From Burkholderiales bacterium (GTDB lineage Bacteria; Pseudomonadota; Gammaproteobacteria; Burkholderiales; UBA11063): a DNA stretch of 64,000 nucleotides. Positions 9,636 to 19,329 of the stretch are shown here, one piece after another. The translations under genes and the position numbers were made by a program. The notes under the pieces were generated by a model. It was not told the DNA's origin. It saw only the letters and a list, made by a program, of their open reading frames with translations, and did not search any database. Position 1 is the stretch's first letter. The number at the start of each line of letters is the position of its first letter. The stretch lies in assembly GCA_020697255.1 (NCBI GenBank), contig JAJFBE010000001.1:124001-188000 (forward strand), given 5' to 3'.

Positions 9636-11027
9636 ATGAAAAAGGCACTGCGGCTCTATTTAGGCATATTATTTTCACTCACAATTTTTATTTTAGCTTC
9701 ATGTAATGGTGACGGCGGCAGCAGCGGTACACCTAGTATACTTTCGGTATCAATGTCAATCCCGACAAATAATGCCACTAATACATCTACAACACCTATA
9801 ATACAATTGTCATTCAACTTACCCATGAATGTTCAAACGATAAATTCAACGACTATTCAACTAGTAGGACCAAATAATACAGTTATACCGGTTGGAGCAT
9901 TTCTTCCAGGTTCAGCAAATACACTGTTTACGTTTGCACCTAGCACACCATTAAGCCCTAATACTCAGTATTCTGTTGTAGTCACGACTAACGTAGCGTC
10001 ATCTGTAGCTGCAATTCAACCAGGATCAGTAACTACATTTAACTTTACAACAGGAAACAGCGCAACCCCAATGGCTCAATTAACTAATCCTATAAGCTCT
10101 TCGGGCGTATCACTAGCTCCCGCAGTGGAAATATTATTTAGTAAATTAATGAGCGTTCCAACCCTTAATGCTACCAATGTACAACTTATTGGGCCAAATG
10201 GCAACGTACTGCTTGGAACAATTATCCCTGGTACTGTTAGTGGTACACTTAGTACTATGACTTTCTCCCCTGCAAGTCCATTAGCCGCAAATACTAATTA
10301 TACTATCCAATTATCATCAGGCATACAAGATACAAACGGAATAAGTATTGCGCCGACAAGTTTTACTTAAAAAACAGGATCATCATTAACACCAAACTTA
10401 CAATTAGTTCATCCAACTGATAATGCAGAAAATGTATCGCGCGTAACTGGTATACAAGTTGTATTTAGTGAATCAATGAATGCATCAACTGTAAATACTA
10501 GTAATGTACAAATACTTGACCCGAATAATACATCTGTACCGATTGGATCAATAACTACCGGAGGAGCAAATACTTTCGTATTTTCACCTGCAAGCCCATT
10601 AGCATCAAATACTAAATATATCATTAAGTTTGGAACTGGCATACAAGATACTTTTGGTACCAGCCTTCCTCAAACTTTAAGATATGCATTTACAGGTACT
10701 AGCATAACGCCTGTAGGACTTATGCTAAACCCTGTTAACAATGCTACTGGTGTATCAAGAACTTCAAGTCTTTCATTATGGTTTAGTGAAAACATGAATG
10801 CTACGACAATTAATAGTTCTACTGTTCAACTAGCAGCAGTCATTGCTCCATCAATTTCGATACCAATAACTGTTTCTGGCTCAGGCAACTCTTATACTGT
10901 TACGCCAATTGGCACATTATTACCTAACACCCAGTATATGCTTACATTTACAACAAGCATACAGGATACTAGCGGTAATGCCATGTCGGCTTTAAGCCAG
11001 GCACAATACTTTACTACAGGTAATTAA
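9636..11027 (+). pseudogene. Ig-like (Big_5) repeat lipoprotein interrupted by one in-frame stop
   Basis: A lipoprotein signal (lipobox LASC, Cys about 23) is followed by four repeats of about 100 residues with the SbsA/Big_5 Ig-like pattern: N-terminal P.NNAT, then F...MN..T.N...V.L, then FSP.SPL..NT.Y, then G.QDT.G. The frame from 9636 stops at TAA 10368-10370 after the second repeat. The same frame then continues without shift through two more repeats to 11027. The repeat boundary (FTTGNS in repeat one; FT-stop-KTGSS here) shows that one sense codon was replaced. Either the gene is inactivated, or a 244-residue shortened surface protein is made. A GGAG site precedes the ATG. Confidence 0.8.
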
Positions 11028-11076
11028 TAACCTATTTATGCTAATCTTAGATTAGTATATATAGTACACAAAACAT

Positions 11077-11107
11077 ACTGCAGGATTTTTATCCTGCAGT
11101 CTTTGTT
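11077..11107 (+). terminator. intrinsic terminator after the repeat lipoprotein
   Basis: A perfect 10-bp stem (ACTGCAGGAT / ATCCTGCAGT) with a TTTT loop is followed by CTTTGTTTAT. It lies 50 bases after the stop at 11027. Confidence 0.75.
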
Positions 11108-11179
11108 TATAAATGCTGAATTAATTATTAACCTAAAATTATGTTATAATGCCCTAATTTTAATAATAAGAGACACTAT

Positions 11180-12388
11180 ATGGCTAATAAACGTGCAATT
11201 ATAATAGTTCTAGATTCTTTTGGTATCGGTGCGTTACCAGATGCAAAAAAGTTTGGTGATGCTGGTAGTAATACTTTAGGTCATATTGATGACTATGCAA
11301 CTCAAAATAAGCTTTCATTTGATATACCTAATCTATTAAAGCTTGGTCTTGGCCGTGCCTATACAAAAGTTAATAATAAAAAGCTGGCTTGCGATAATAA
11401 TAACTATGCATTAAACGGTTTTTACGGGGCTTGCCAGGAACAAAGTACTGGTAAAGATACAACTTCAGGACACTGGGAAATAGCCGGGTGTCCGGTATTA
11501 TTTGACTGGGGTTATTTTACTAATCTGGAAAACAGCTTTCCTCAAAAATTACTGGATAGTATAGTTGAAAAATCAGGAGTAAAAGGCTATCTAGGCAATT
11601 GTCATGCATCAGGTACTGATATTATCCGCGATTTGGGCGATGAACACGTAAAAAGCGGAAAACCAATTTTTTATACCTCGGCCGACTCTGTGTTCCAAAT
11701 TGCTTGCCATGAACAGTATTTTGGCTTACAAAATCTTTACAAATTGTGTGAAATAGCCCGTGAAGAATTGGCACCATATAATATTGCCAGAGTTATTGCC
11801 AGACCATTTACCGGTGACTCCCCGGCTGCGTACGAAAGAACCGGAAACCGAAAAGATTATTCGGTTTTACCATCTAGTAAGACCCTGCTTGATATTTGTA
11901 GTGATAACGGTGGCCAGGTAATATCTATTGGTAAAATTGGTGATATTTATGCCCATCAGGGCACCGGAATTGAGATCAAAGCTACCGGACTTGCTGAACT
12001 ATGTGAAAAGACAATCAATGCCATTAACGAGCATAAAGAAGATAAAACTTTTATTATGACCAATCTGGTTGACTTTGATATGGTATATGGACATAGACGT
12101 AATACTGTTGGCTACAAAGAAGCACTGGAATATTTTGATAGCTATCTTCCGGAAATAATAGCCACCTTAACTCCTGATGATATTCTAATTTTAACCGCAG
12201 ATCATGGCTGTGACCCAACCTGGCCAGGAAGCGACCATACACGTGAACATATTCCATTTTTAATGTACCATAACGGCAAATCAGGTGAAATTGGTATATG
12301 TAAAACTTATAGCGATATTGGGCAAACTGTTGCCAAACATCTAAATCTACCAAAACTTGCAAATGGTGTAGCTGTAGAGCACGGATAA
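11180..12388 (+). CDS. deoB: phosphopentomutase
   Basis: DeoB interconverts (deoxy)ribose 1-phosphate and 5-phosphate, linking nucleoside phosphorolysis to DeoC. The 402-residue length fits the family. The alkaline-phosphatase-fold metal motifs are visible: LDSFGIGALPDA at the N-terminus, and TADHGCDPTWPGSDHTREHIP near residues 340-360. The threonine-containing STGKDTTSGHWE loop holds the phosphorylated residue. AAGAGA precedes the ATG. chrA begins 4 bases after its stop. Confidence 0.96.
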   Translation: MANKRAIIIVLDSFGIGALPDAKKFGDAGSNTLGHIDDYATQNKLSFDIPNLLKLGLGRAYTKVNNKKLACDNNNYALNGFYGACQEQSTGKDTTSGHWEIAGCPVLFDWGYFTNLENSFPQKLLDSIVEKSGVKGYLGNCHASGTDIIRDLGDEHVKSGKPIFYTSADSVFQIACHEQYFGLQNLYKLCEIAREELAPYNIARVIARPFTGDSPAAYERTGNRKDYSVLPSSKTLLDICSDNGGQVISIGKIGDIYAHQGTGIEIKATGLAELCEKTINAINEHKEDKTFIMTNLVDFDMVYGHRRNTVGYKEALEYFDSYLPEIIATLTPDDILILTADHGCDPTWPGSDHTREHIPFLMYHNGKSGEIGICKTYSDIGQTVAKHLNLPKLANGVAVEHG

Positions 12389-12392
12389 CATC

Positions 12393-13532
12393 ATGTTAAA
12401 GCTATTTCTGATATTTATTAGGCTTGGATGTATTGGATTTGGTGGTCCTATAGCTTTGGTAGCCCTTATTGAACAAGCTGTCTGTAAAGAGCATAAATGG
12501 CTTGACGAAGAGGCTTTTTCCGAAATATTTTCTATTTGTAAACTTTTACCTGGCCCGCTTGCAGTCCAGGTTGCCATATGTGTTGGCTATAGGCGCTATG
12601 GACGGCTTGGCGGATTAATTGCCGGAATCGGCTTTACCCTCCCTGCCATATTACTAATGATAGCCCTAAGTATTCTATATGTAAAAGACGGGGCAAAAGA
12701 AGCCAGTAAAACATTTTACGTATTTAAGTTCATGCAGGATGCAACACTGGCTGTCATTTTGCTAGCTGTCTTTGATATGGGTAAAAATACTATTAATTCA
12801 TGGAAAATGATTGCTCTTACCCTACTTGGTGCAATAATAATTTTTTATCTACCCAACTATGAGCCATTAATAATTATTGCATTTGGCCTGCTTGGTTTGC
12901 TCCCTCTAAATTCTAGATATTTTAATAAAATTCCGGTAGTTATAGCCTCACCAAAAACATTTAGCATTTGGACTGGCATATTGGCAACTGGTAGTATTGC
13001 TATACTTGGACAATTACTCTGGGTATTTATTAAGGCAGGTGAGTTTTCATTTGGCACTGGTTTGGCAATAATTCCCCTACTACATGGAGACCTGGTGGCT
13101 ACCCACCACTGGCTAACTAATAAGCAATTTTTAGATGGTGTAGCTTTAGGACAAATGACCCCCGGACCAACTACAGTTAGTGTCGTATTTTTTGGTTATG
13201 CAATTGCAGGTATATCTGGCGTATTTATTGCACTTATTGGCTTTTATATTCCGGCGCTATTTAATACATTGGTACTAATGCCAATATTTTGGAAGAAATT
13301 AACCAGTACACAAAATTTACATTCATTTTTGCACTTTGCATTTCCGGCAATTATTGGGGGTATTATAAGTGCTGGGATAAAACTAGGTATAGTTGCAATA
13401 ACCAACTGGTATGACTATCTGGTGTTTTTCGTCTCACTATTTATAGTTGCTAGGAAACTACTGCCAATTTGGGCAATAATTCCCCTATGCGGCATAATTG
13501 GCTTTGCCATAGCTTATTTGCCCTCAAACTAA
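12393..13532 (+). CDS. chrA: CHR-family (chromate) transporter
   Basis: The 379-residue membrane protein has the two-domain CHR layout. The first half carries GFGGPIALVALIEQ and LPGPLAVQVAICVGY; the second carries FGTGLAIIPLLHGDLV and MTPGPTTVSVVFFGYA. About ten membrane spans are visible. Family members export chromate, although the physiological substrate may be another oxyanion such as sulfate. No regulator (chrB) is adjacent. It starts 4 bases after deoB, so cotranscription is likely by position only. It ends 8 bases from the convergent secreted-protein operon. Confidence 0.9.
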   Translation: MLKLFLIFIRLGCIGFGGPIALVALIEQAVCKEHKWLDEEAFSEIFSICKLLPGPLAVQVAICVGYRRYGRLGGLIAGIGFTLPAILLMIALSILYVKDGAKEASKTFYVFKFMQDATLAVILLAVFDMGKNTINSWKMIALTLLGAIIIFYLPNYEPLIIIAFGLLGLLPLNSRYFNKIPVVIASPKTFSIWTGILATGSIAILGQLLWVFIKAGEFSFGTGLAIIPLLHGDLVATHHWLTNKQFLDGVALGQMTPGPTTVSVVFFGYAIAGISGVFIALIGFYIPALFNTLVLMPIFWKKLTSTQNLHSFLHFAFPAIIGGIISAGIKLGIVAITNWYDYLVFFVSLFIVARKLLPIWAIIPLCGIIGFAIAYLPSN

Positions 13533-13539
13533 TTTAACC

Positions 13540-15441
13540 TTATTTTGAGCCGGATGGTTTTACACCATAAGATAAACTCAAATTACTTCCACTTTCTGAA
13601 ATCTTAACATAAGTACCATCATTCCATAGTATCATCTTTCTATCATCTGCTGGTATAGTACATTGACTATCAGCTAAGCAGACTAGGCTTATTTCCTCTA
13701 CCGGAATACGATCTTGAGAAAATTCAAATGCAGTACCAAAAAGGTTAGGAAGTAAACGTCCACCAAAACTATGAATCATTAACCCAAATGCATATGTAAT
13801 GCCATCTTTTTCAAATCCTAAAAATACTGTTCCCTTAGTTTCAACCGTATCGCCGGGATCATGAGAATATGCAACAAAATTATGTACTAGAGATTTAAAT
13901 TCTGTATTGCTATTATTTGCTGACCATAACAATGTGCTATGCTTTCCAAACTGCCCCATTGCTGCGCTATACTCATCAGACCGTCGTCCACTGGAAGTAT
14001 AATAATATGGAAAAAATGCAGAAATACCATAACGTGGCATAACAAATTTATTGTCTTCTTCCCGAAGAATAGTTTTATCAGAATATGAATATTTCGACAC
14101 CATATCAGGATTTATTATGAGTGGCAAATCAGAGTTTAAATTGAAAAGAAAGCTAACGGTATCATAATTTGATTCCCCTTCTTTCCAATATGCCGTAAAT
14201 TTTGCATGTACATAATTTGTTAATCTAAATAGATCAGTGTATAATCGCTTAGCGTTAACAGGTACTAAAACACCTAATATATTCCTAACTTTGTCACCAC
14301 CTTTAAGATAATATTTGCTAGTTACGTAATAGTTAGAGCTTTGTTGACATCTCATAACAATATATGGCTTGCCGCCCACTAAATCAGAATACCACTTTTC
14401 CGGCCAATTAGGACAGGATGCCTCTTTCATACTATTCATTAATTCTTGTGAGAACCCATCAAATAATTTATATATTCCCTTATCACCCTTGCTATCTTCG
14501 CCTAATAAACTTTTTTGTATAAAGTTATAATGTGTATCAATTTTATTAACTTCCCCCTGAGCATTAGCCCAAGATACACGGTTATTATTAAATCCGCGCA
14601 TATCATAACCCTTTTCTCTAATCCCAAACCAGCCATCATTACGCAAATCTTCATCCAATAACTGCTCAGTTTTTATGATATCAAATAACATTCGTTTAAC
14701 CTCTAGCATACGAGAAGTAACGTTTAATGTGATATAACTAACCATAGTATTGCAAATCTTTCTTTTAGCTATAATTTCCTCGGTAATTTTAACCGGGTCC
14801 TTACACATACTAACAAGATTGCGCCTTAAAGTAATGGCACTATTTCCAGCTATTATGTCGTCAAAACTTTGGATAATATTTTCAGTATTTGTAAATTGAG
14901 ACTTAAAATCATCACTAGCATTATAAATTTGCTTAAACTTTTTTAATCGTTCCTCCTTGCTATATTGAGAAAAATAATCATATAGAGAGTTTTTTCCTAA
15001 ACCATCTAAAAAACCTGTATATTTACCATAAAAAAGAGTATCAAAATCGGAAAGTTCTTTCTCAAAATTATCAGTTTTACTTGCCGCGTCCAAACTATAA
15101 AGATCTGATATTGCCGACATTGCATTAAACCCTACAGTACTTAACCTTTCATCTAAACTTTCAACTCGATCAGAAACATCGTCAATTCTGGTATTAAGCT
15201 CTTTACGTAACTTATTAATATCTCTTTCTGTTTCAGATGGACATACATCTTCAATAATTTGTTTAGTAGTTTCACCTACTATTGGTAAAACAACATCCCA
15301 GGTGTTGATAAAATAGGTAAGCCCAGACCGAACTTGGCTAGAACAAAACCCTGTATTATCTTCATCTGATCGTGTAACAGTTTCAGCCATACTATTAATA
15401 CTAGCTATCATACATACAATAAAAAATAGATATTTTTTCAT
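13540..15441 (-). CDS. large exported protein, paralog A of a two-member family
   Basis: The protein has about 633 residues with a Sec signal (MKKYLFFIVCMIASINSMAE). The N-terminal 350 residues look helical, with a heptad-like stretch (INKLRKELNTRIDDVSDRVESL). A later beta-rich part holds KYYLKGGDKVRNILGVLVP, GTVFLGFEKDGITYAFGLMI and a C-terminal QCT...WNDGTYVKIS element. The same landmarks occur in the same order in the protein at 16085-17995, so they are paralogs. An ATG 12 bases upstream (15453) is possible but has no ribosome site, whereas GGA lies 7 bases before 15441. Function is unknown; the helical-then-beta layout would suit an adhesin or pore-former, but that is speculation. Confidence 0.72.
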   Translation of the reverse strand: MKKYLFFIVCMIASINSMAETVTRSDEDNTGFCSSQVRSGLTYFINTWDVVLPIVGETTKQIIEDVCPSETERDINKLRKELNTRIDDVSDRVESLDERLSTVGFNAMSAISDLYSLDAASKTDNFEKELSDFDTLFYGKYTGFLDGLGKNSLYDYFSQYSKEERLKKFKQIYNASDDFKSQFTNTENIIQSFDDIIAGNSAITLRRNLVSMCKDPVKITEEIIAKRKICNTMVSYITLNVTSRMLEVKRMLFDIIKTEQLLDEDLRNDGWFGIREKGYDMRGFNNNRVSWANAQGEVNKIDTHYNFIQKSLLGEDSKGDKGIYKLFDGFSQELMNSMKEASCPNWPEKWYSDLVGGKPYIVMRCQQSSNYYVTSKYYLKGGDKVRNILGVLVPVNAKRLYTDLFRLTNYVHAKFTAYWKEGESNYDTVSFLFNLNSDLPLIINPDMVSKYSYSDKTILREEDNKFVMPRYGISAFFPYYYTSSGRRSDEYSAAMGQFGKHSTLLWSANNSNTEFKSLVHNFVAYSHDPGDTVETKGTVFLGFEKDGITYAFGLMIHSFGGRLLPNLFGTAFEFSQDRIPVEEISLVCLADSQCTIPADDRKMILWNDGTYVKISESGSNLSLSYGVKPSGSK

Positions 15442-15442
15442 T

Positions 15443-16057
15443 TTAATGTCCATTATTTTGTAATTGTGAATTTAATTCATTAAAAAACTGTTCCTGACTT
15501 TTTTTGTTATCATAAACATCTTTTTTATATCTCTCACCAAGTACTGCAAAGGTATCGATATTCTTATTTTGCGGATTAATTTTTTTAAAATAGTTATCCA
15601 TACTAGTCCACAAATCCGCGCCATCTACGTTTTTAAATTTTTTGAACTGATCAAAAACATAAACGCCTAAATTAGCTGAATCAAGGGTTATATGTTTTTT
15701 GTTCCCGCGATAATGTGAAACTATCGTGGCAGAAGTAATTTTTCCTCTGTTATCATAAAACAAAATTGTCAAAGGTAAGTTGCCCTTATCTGGTTTATTG
15801 ATTGATATGGTACATTTCTTATCATTTACTTTAGTACAAGGGCCGTTATAGATTTCTTTATTATTTTTGAGAGATATACTAACCTTGACAAAATTTATCC
15901 CAATTTTATTCTTTATTTTTAATTCAAGTAGTTTGTTATCTATAGTAAGGTTATTAACAGACATTTGTTTTGTAGTGGTTGGAGCTGCCATTACTAAAGA
16001 TACGGCCCAAAACCATATCAATATCACTAACAATGATTTACTTTTTTTCACATTCAA
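15443..16057 (-). CDS. exported protein of unknown function
   Basis: The 204-residue protein has a clear signal peptide (MNVKKSKSLLVILIWFWAVSLVMA). The mature part holds a charged beta-like segment with two Cys (GPCTKVNDKKCTISI), then a Lys/Asn-rich C-terminus. AGAGG lies 7 bases before the ATG. It sits between the two large paralogs, 27 bases after one and 1 base before the preferred start of the other, so the three form one operon and may act together. No family is recognised. Confidence 0.7.
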   Translation of the reverse strand: MNVKKSKSLLVILIWFWAVSLVMAAPTTTKQMSVNNLTIDNKLLELKIKNKIGINFVKVSISLKNNKEIYNGPCTKVNDKKCTISINKPDKGNLPLTILFYDNRGKITSATIVSHYRGNKKHITLDSANLGVYVFDQFKKFKNVDGADLWTSMDNYFKKINPQNKNIDTFAVLGERYKKDVYDNKKSQEQFFNELNSQLQNNGH

Positions 16058-16084
16058 TACCTCTAATTATTACCTGTTAAAAAC

Positions 16085-17995
16085 CTACTTAATATCTTTA
16101 GTATTATCAATAACTAGCGATATATCTTTACCGCCACCAGATATACTAACTGATGTTCCGTCCTTCCATATTACTTTATTGCCGGAAACATCACATTGTG
16201 CGTCGCTAATGCAACTTAATGCTATAGTCTCTTTCGGGTCTACATTCACTGAATACGAGCCTTCCGGGCTTTTTATCCGTTCAGTTTTAGCTCCGATATT
16301 TGTAATGTCCAATCCAAATACATAGGTAAACTTGTCAATTTCAAAGCTTAAAAATACAGTTCCATTCAGTTGTGCGCCATCTGCAGTTCGTTGTGGGCTG
16401 AGATTGGTTGCAGAATTTATATTATATACATTAGAAACAAACAGTATATTACTCTTTCCATCTGACAAAGTTGCAGGCTCTAAAAAGCTACTAGCCGTAG
16501 CAGTACCAATAAGCTCTTTCATAGAATATTCATTACCATTATACTTATAAGCAGGATTTATAGACCCATAGTGATCTACCTCCATAAAAGATGGTACAGA
16601 TCCCACGGAATTCTTATTATCAGATTTTATTGATTTAGAATTTATCTTAAGAGGATAATTTGAACTTAGATTAAAACTCGCTAGAGTTGTGTTACTAGAG
16701 ATAGTAGTAATAATACGAATTGGCGGCTCAGTCACAATTTTTTTAGCTATGCCAGGTATTGGCACCAAAACCCCCATATAATTATATACTTTAGTACCAC
16801 CGGCAAGATAGTATTTTGCCTGGACTCTTTTATTTGAGTTAACTCCCGACATACAATTTGTCACGATATATGCAGGGTCAAGTCCAGAGGATAATTTTTG
16901 CCCATTAGGATACCATGCCAAAACAGATGGAAGATATTTAATTCCGCCTGCAGCTGACTTTTTAATATCATAGCAAAAATCATCTAACATATACTCTCTT
17001 AATTCACCAGGGAAATCTTTAAATAACGGAAATAATTTTTCATTATTCTTGCCAGCTAATATATTTTTGATATCATCAGCATATTGATCAGTAATTCTAT
17101 CAGCAACCGGTAATGCTTCTTTCCAGCTTACAAAGACATTTTTCTGTGCTGCATCAGTATAATTAAAATCACCAACACCACCCGGACTATTAATCCATGC
17201 CTGGTCTATATTGCCGCTATCAATAGCTGCATTTACAGTATCTATCTTATCCGCTAATATTTTTTTGACTACCGCTACACGAAGAGCAACATTCAAAAGA
17301 ATATCCCGAACAATTAAATTACATTGACGCCTAGTCTCAAATACGTCTCCCGACATTGACTTAGGATCCCAGCAAAGCTTATACAGGTTATCTGCCATTT
17401 TCCCCGCATTTGGCTCTAATGGCATTATCCCCTGCAACTTCTGTATCAGGTGTGCGGTATCATTGAACATAGCGGCAAAATTACTATTTGATTTGGTATA
17501 TAAGTTTTTAAAATCTGACTTACCGGATGCCATCGAATACGCTAAAAGATTTTTATAAGGTGGGTAAACAGTTTGATATTTTGCCACATATTGATCTAAT
17601 TTTCTTAGCTCGGTTATATATGGGGTTAGGTACATATCGTTTACATTTTGTCCTAGTTGTTCCCATAATTGTTTTTGAGTATACCCCATTTCTGTTAATT
17701 GATTTTCCACCTTTTTAACTCGTTCCATTAATGCATCAACCCGGCTATTAGTCGCAGCAATCTTGTCATCAGTACCCGGACAATAATCCTCCATGGCCTG
17801 AGGTATTAAATTAGCCAAACCAAACGTAAGATCTTCAGCAAAAATGGTAGTATAATTTACAAAAGTCTTAAATGTTTGAGAACATGCATTAGCTTCTTCT
17901 TTCTCGCTAGAAGAAGTATCGTAAGTATCCCGGGCCCATACATTCAAACTAGTAATTGCCATTAAGGCTAATATTATCAGGTATTTATTTTTCAT
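16085..17995 (-). CDS. large exported protein, paralog B of a two-member family
   Basis: The 636-residue protein has a Sec signal (MKNKYLIILALMAITSLNVWA). It shares with the neighbour at 13540-15441 a DYCP/DVCP element near residue 70, a coiled-coil-like stretch (NSRVDALMERVKKVENQL), a Cys-containing RRQCNLIVRDILLNVALR segment, KYYLAGGTKVYNYMGVLVP, and a C-terminal SDAQC...WKDGTSVSIS. Cys spacing is conserved, which suggests disulfides outside the cytosol. GAGAG precedes the start, and a palindrome (18069-18087) lies 74 bases upstream. It is the first gene of a three-gene operon. Function unknown. Confidence 0.72.
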   Translation of the reverse strand: MKNKYLIILALMAITSLNVWARDTYDTSSSEKEEANACSQTFKTFVNYTTIFAEDLTFGLANLIPQAMEDYCPGTDDKIAATNSRVDALMERVKKVENQLTEMGYTQKQLWEQLGQNVNDMYLTPYITELRKLDQYVAKYQTVYPPYKNLLAYSMASGKSDFKNLYTKSNSNFAAMFNDTAHLIQKLQGIMPLEPNAGKMADNLYKLCWDPKSMSGDVFETRRQCNLIVRDILLNVALRVAVVKKILADKIDTVNAAIDSGNIDQAWINSPGGVGDFNYTDAAQKNVFVSWKEALPVADRITDQYADDIKNILAGKNNEKLFPLFKDFPGELREYMLDDFCYDIKKSAAGGIKYLPSVLAWYPNGQKLSSGLDPAYIVTNCMSGVNSNKRVQAKYYLAGGTKVYNYMGVLVPIPGIAKKIVTEPPIRIITTISSNTTLASFNLSSNYPLKINSKSIKSDNKNSVGSVPSFMEVDHYGSINPAYKYNGNEYSMKELIGTATASSFLEPATLSDGKSNILFVSNVYNINSATNLSPQRTADGAQLNGTVFLSFEIDKFTYVFGLDITNIGAKTERIKSPEGSYSVNVDPKETIALSCISDAQCDVSGNKVIWKDGTSVSISGGGKDISLVIDNTKDIK

Positions 17996-18068
17996 AACAT
18001 CACTCTCATAAGTACCATAAATTTTATTATTAACTAGATATATTATATATTAGTTGGGAGATAATGTT

Positions 18069-18087
18069 AATACGGAAATTCCGTAAT
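18069..18087. promoter_or_regulatory. palindrome AATACGGAA-A-TTCCGTAAT, candidate operator
   Basis: TACGGAA/TTCCGTA arms are perfect over 7 bp around one base; the outer positions carry one mismatch. It lies 74 bases upstream of the start at 17995 and in the gap after the gene ending at 18125. It matches the palindrome at 8638. Confidence 0.5.
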
Positions 18088-18124
18088 AGGGCACTAATAC
18101 CAAATATATAATTTTATTTGGGGC

Positions 18125-19093
18125 CTAAGTCTTTCGTTCTGTTTTTCCATCCTCTACACTGGCAGGAGACGGATTAGGATCAATATCATTCTTTAATGGT
18201 ATTAAAGCACAACGAACAGAATCTTTTTTTACTTCAGAGCCACTCCCCCCCCATCGCGACCCATCTTTTTTATCGTAAGTCAAAACAACGTCCTTATCAT
18301 TAGAAATTGTGAACGTCATAATATATCGAGCAGATTTTTCTTTACCCAAAGGCATTGTATCCTGATATTCAAAAGAATAATTACCGGTAGCATAATCACC
18401 ATTTACAAAATTTGGGGATGACACTGATAATTTTTTGTCAGTACCTTTGTCAGTAAAATCAATAACTTTTAAATAGCTGCCTTTTATTCCCCATGCGATA
18501 ATTCTATCTTTGGTACCATTTTTAGTATGGTCCAGACGAAACTTACAATAAGCCAAATTATCAGGTAAATCTTTAGGATCAAATGGAGCTGGTCCAGGAA
18601 TATACTTATCCTCAGCTTCAAGACGTATTTCATCAATATAATCAGCATTAGTAAAAGTCCTATCTTCCATCTCGGAAGAACCAAACGAATAATTTGGATC
18701 ATTAGTTGCATACCATATCTTCCACTCATATGGACTTTTCAGATTGTATGTTAATTTTATTGTAAGCTCATCAGGCATTTGTTGAGCCGGAATTACTAAA
18801 AGGGAATATTTTGTATAATTTTTTACTAACGTAATAGTTTGGTGAACAGTTTTTCCACTATCTAGGCTTGTTGTGAATCTACCTAATGCACCATGCATTA
18901 CAGAAAATGTACAAGGTTCATTCTCCTGCATAGACGTACATATTTTATACTTTCCCATACGTTTCATAAAAACATCCCTGGCGGAACTATTTGGGTAAAA
19001 CTTGAACGTAGTAACCGTATATGCGCTAGCCAGGTTCATATATGACAATAGTACAAAAGGTATCAGAAAAAGATATTTGCTATTTTTCTTCAT
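18125..19093 (-). CDS. exported protein of unknown function
   Basis: The 322-residue protein has a signal peptide (MKKNSKYLFLIPFVLLSYMNLASA). The mature part is mainly beta-like with few Cys, and the C-terminal tail is Pro/Ser/Lys/Thr-rich. AGGA lies 9 bases before the ATG. It follows the same orientation as the three-gene secreted operon, but a 129-base gap with its own palindrome separates them. A related palindrome is 130 bases upstream. I see no known domain. Confidence 0.68.
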   Translation of the reverse strand: MKKNSKYLFLIPFVLLSYMNLASAYTVTTFKFYPNSSARDVFMKRMGKYKICTSMQENEPCTFSVMHGALGRFTTSLDSGKTVHQTITLVKNYTKYSLLVIPAQQMPDELTIKLTYNLKSPYEWKIWYATNDPNYSFGSSEMEDRTFTNADYIDEIRLEAEDKYIPGPAPFDPKDLPDNLAYCKFRLDHTKNGTKDRIIAWGIKGSYLKVIDFTDKGTDKKLSVSSPNFVNGDYATGNYSFEYQDTMPLGKEKSARYIMTFTISNDKDVVLTYDKKDGSRWGGSGSEVKKDSVRCALIPLKNDIDPNPSPASVEDGKTERKT

Positions 19094-19222
19094 TTTATAT
19101 ATCCTTAAAATTTATTACTCGTAGTATGCGTAAGCACTTTGTTTAAATACCATCAAACAAAAGTTTACACCAGCGCTCTTTTATTACCTACCTCTATTAT
19201 AAGTTTAACTAGAAAAATTTAC

Positions 19223-19241
19223 CATACTGAATTTCCGTATG
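19223..19241. promoter_or_regulatory. palindrome CATACTGAA-T-TTCCGTATG, candidate operator
   Basis: The 9-bp arms have one mismatch (CATACTGAA versus TTCCGTATG) around one base. It lies 130 bases upstream of the exported-protein gene starting at 19093, in the same spacing class as the 8638 copy. Confidence 0.45.
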
Positions 19242-19329
19242 CAGGCGGATTAAAACATAAAATGGAACTGCCGCTCTGGTACTCAAGGTTAAATGCGGCT
19301 AGCAAATAATTAAGTTTAGCAGTTATTTA

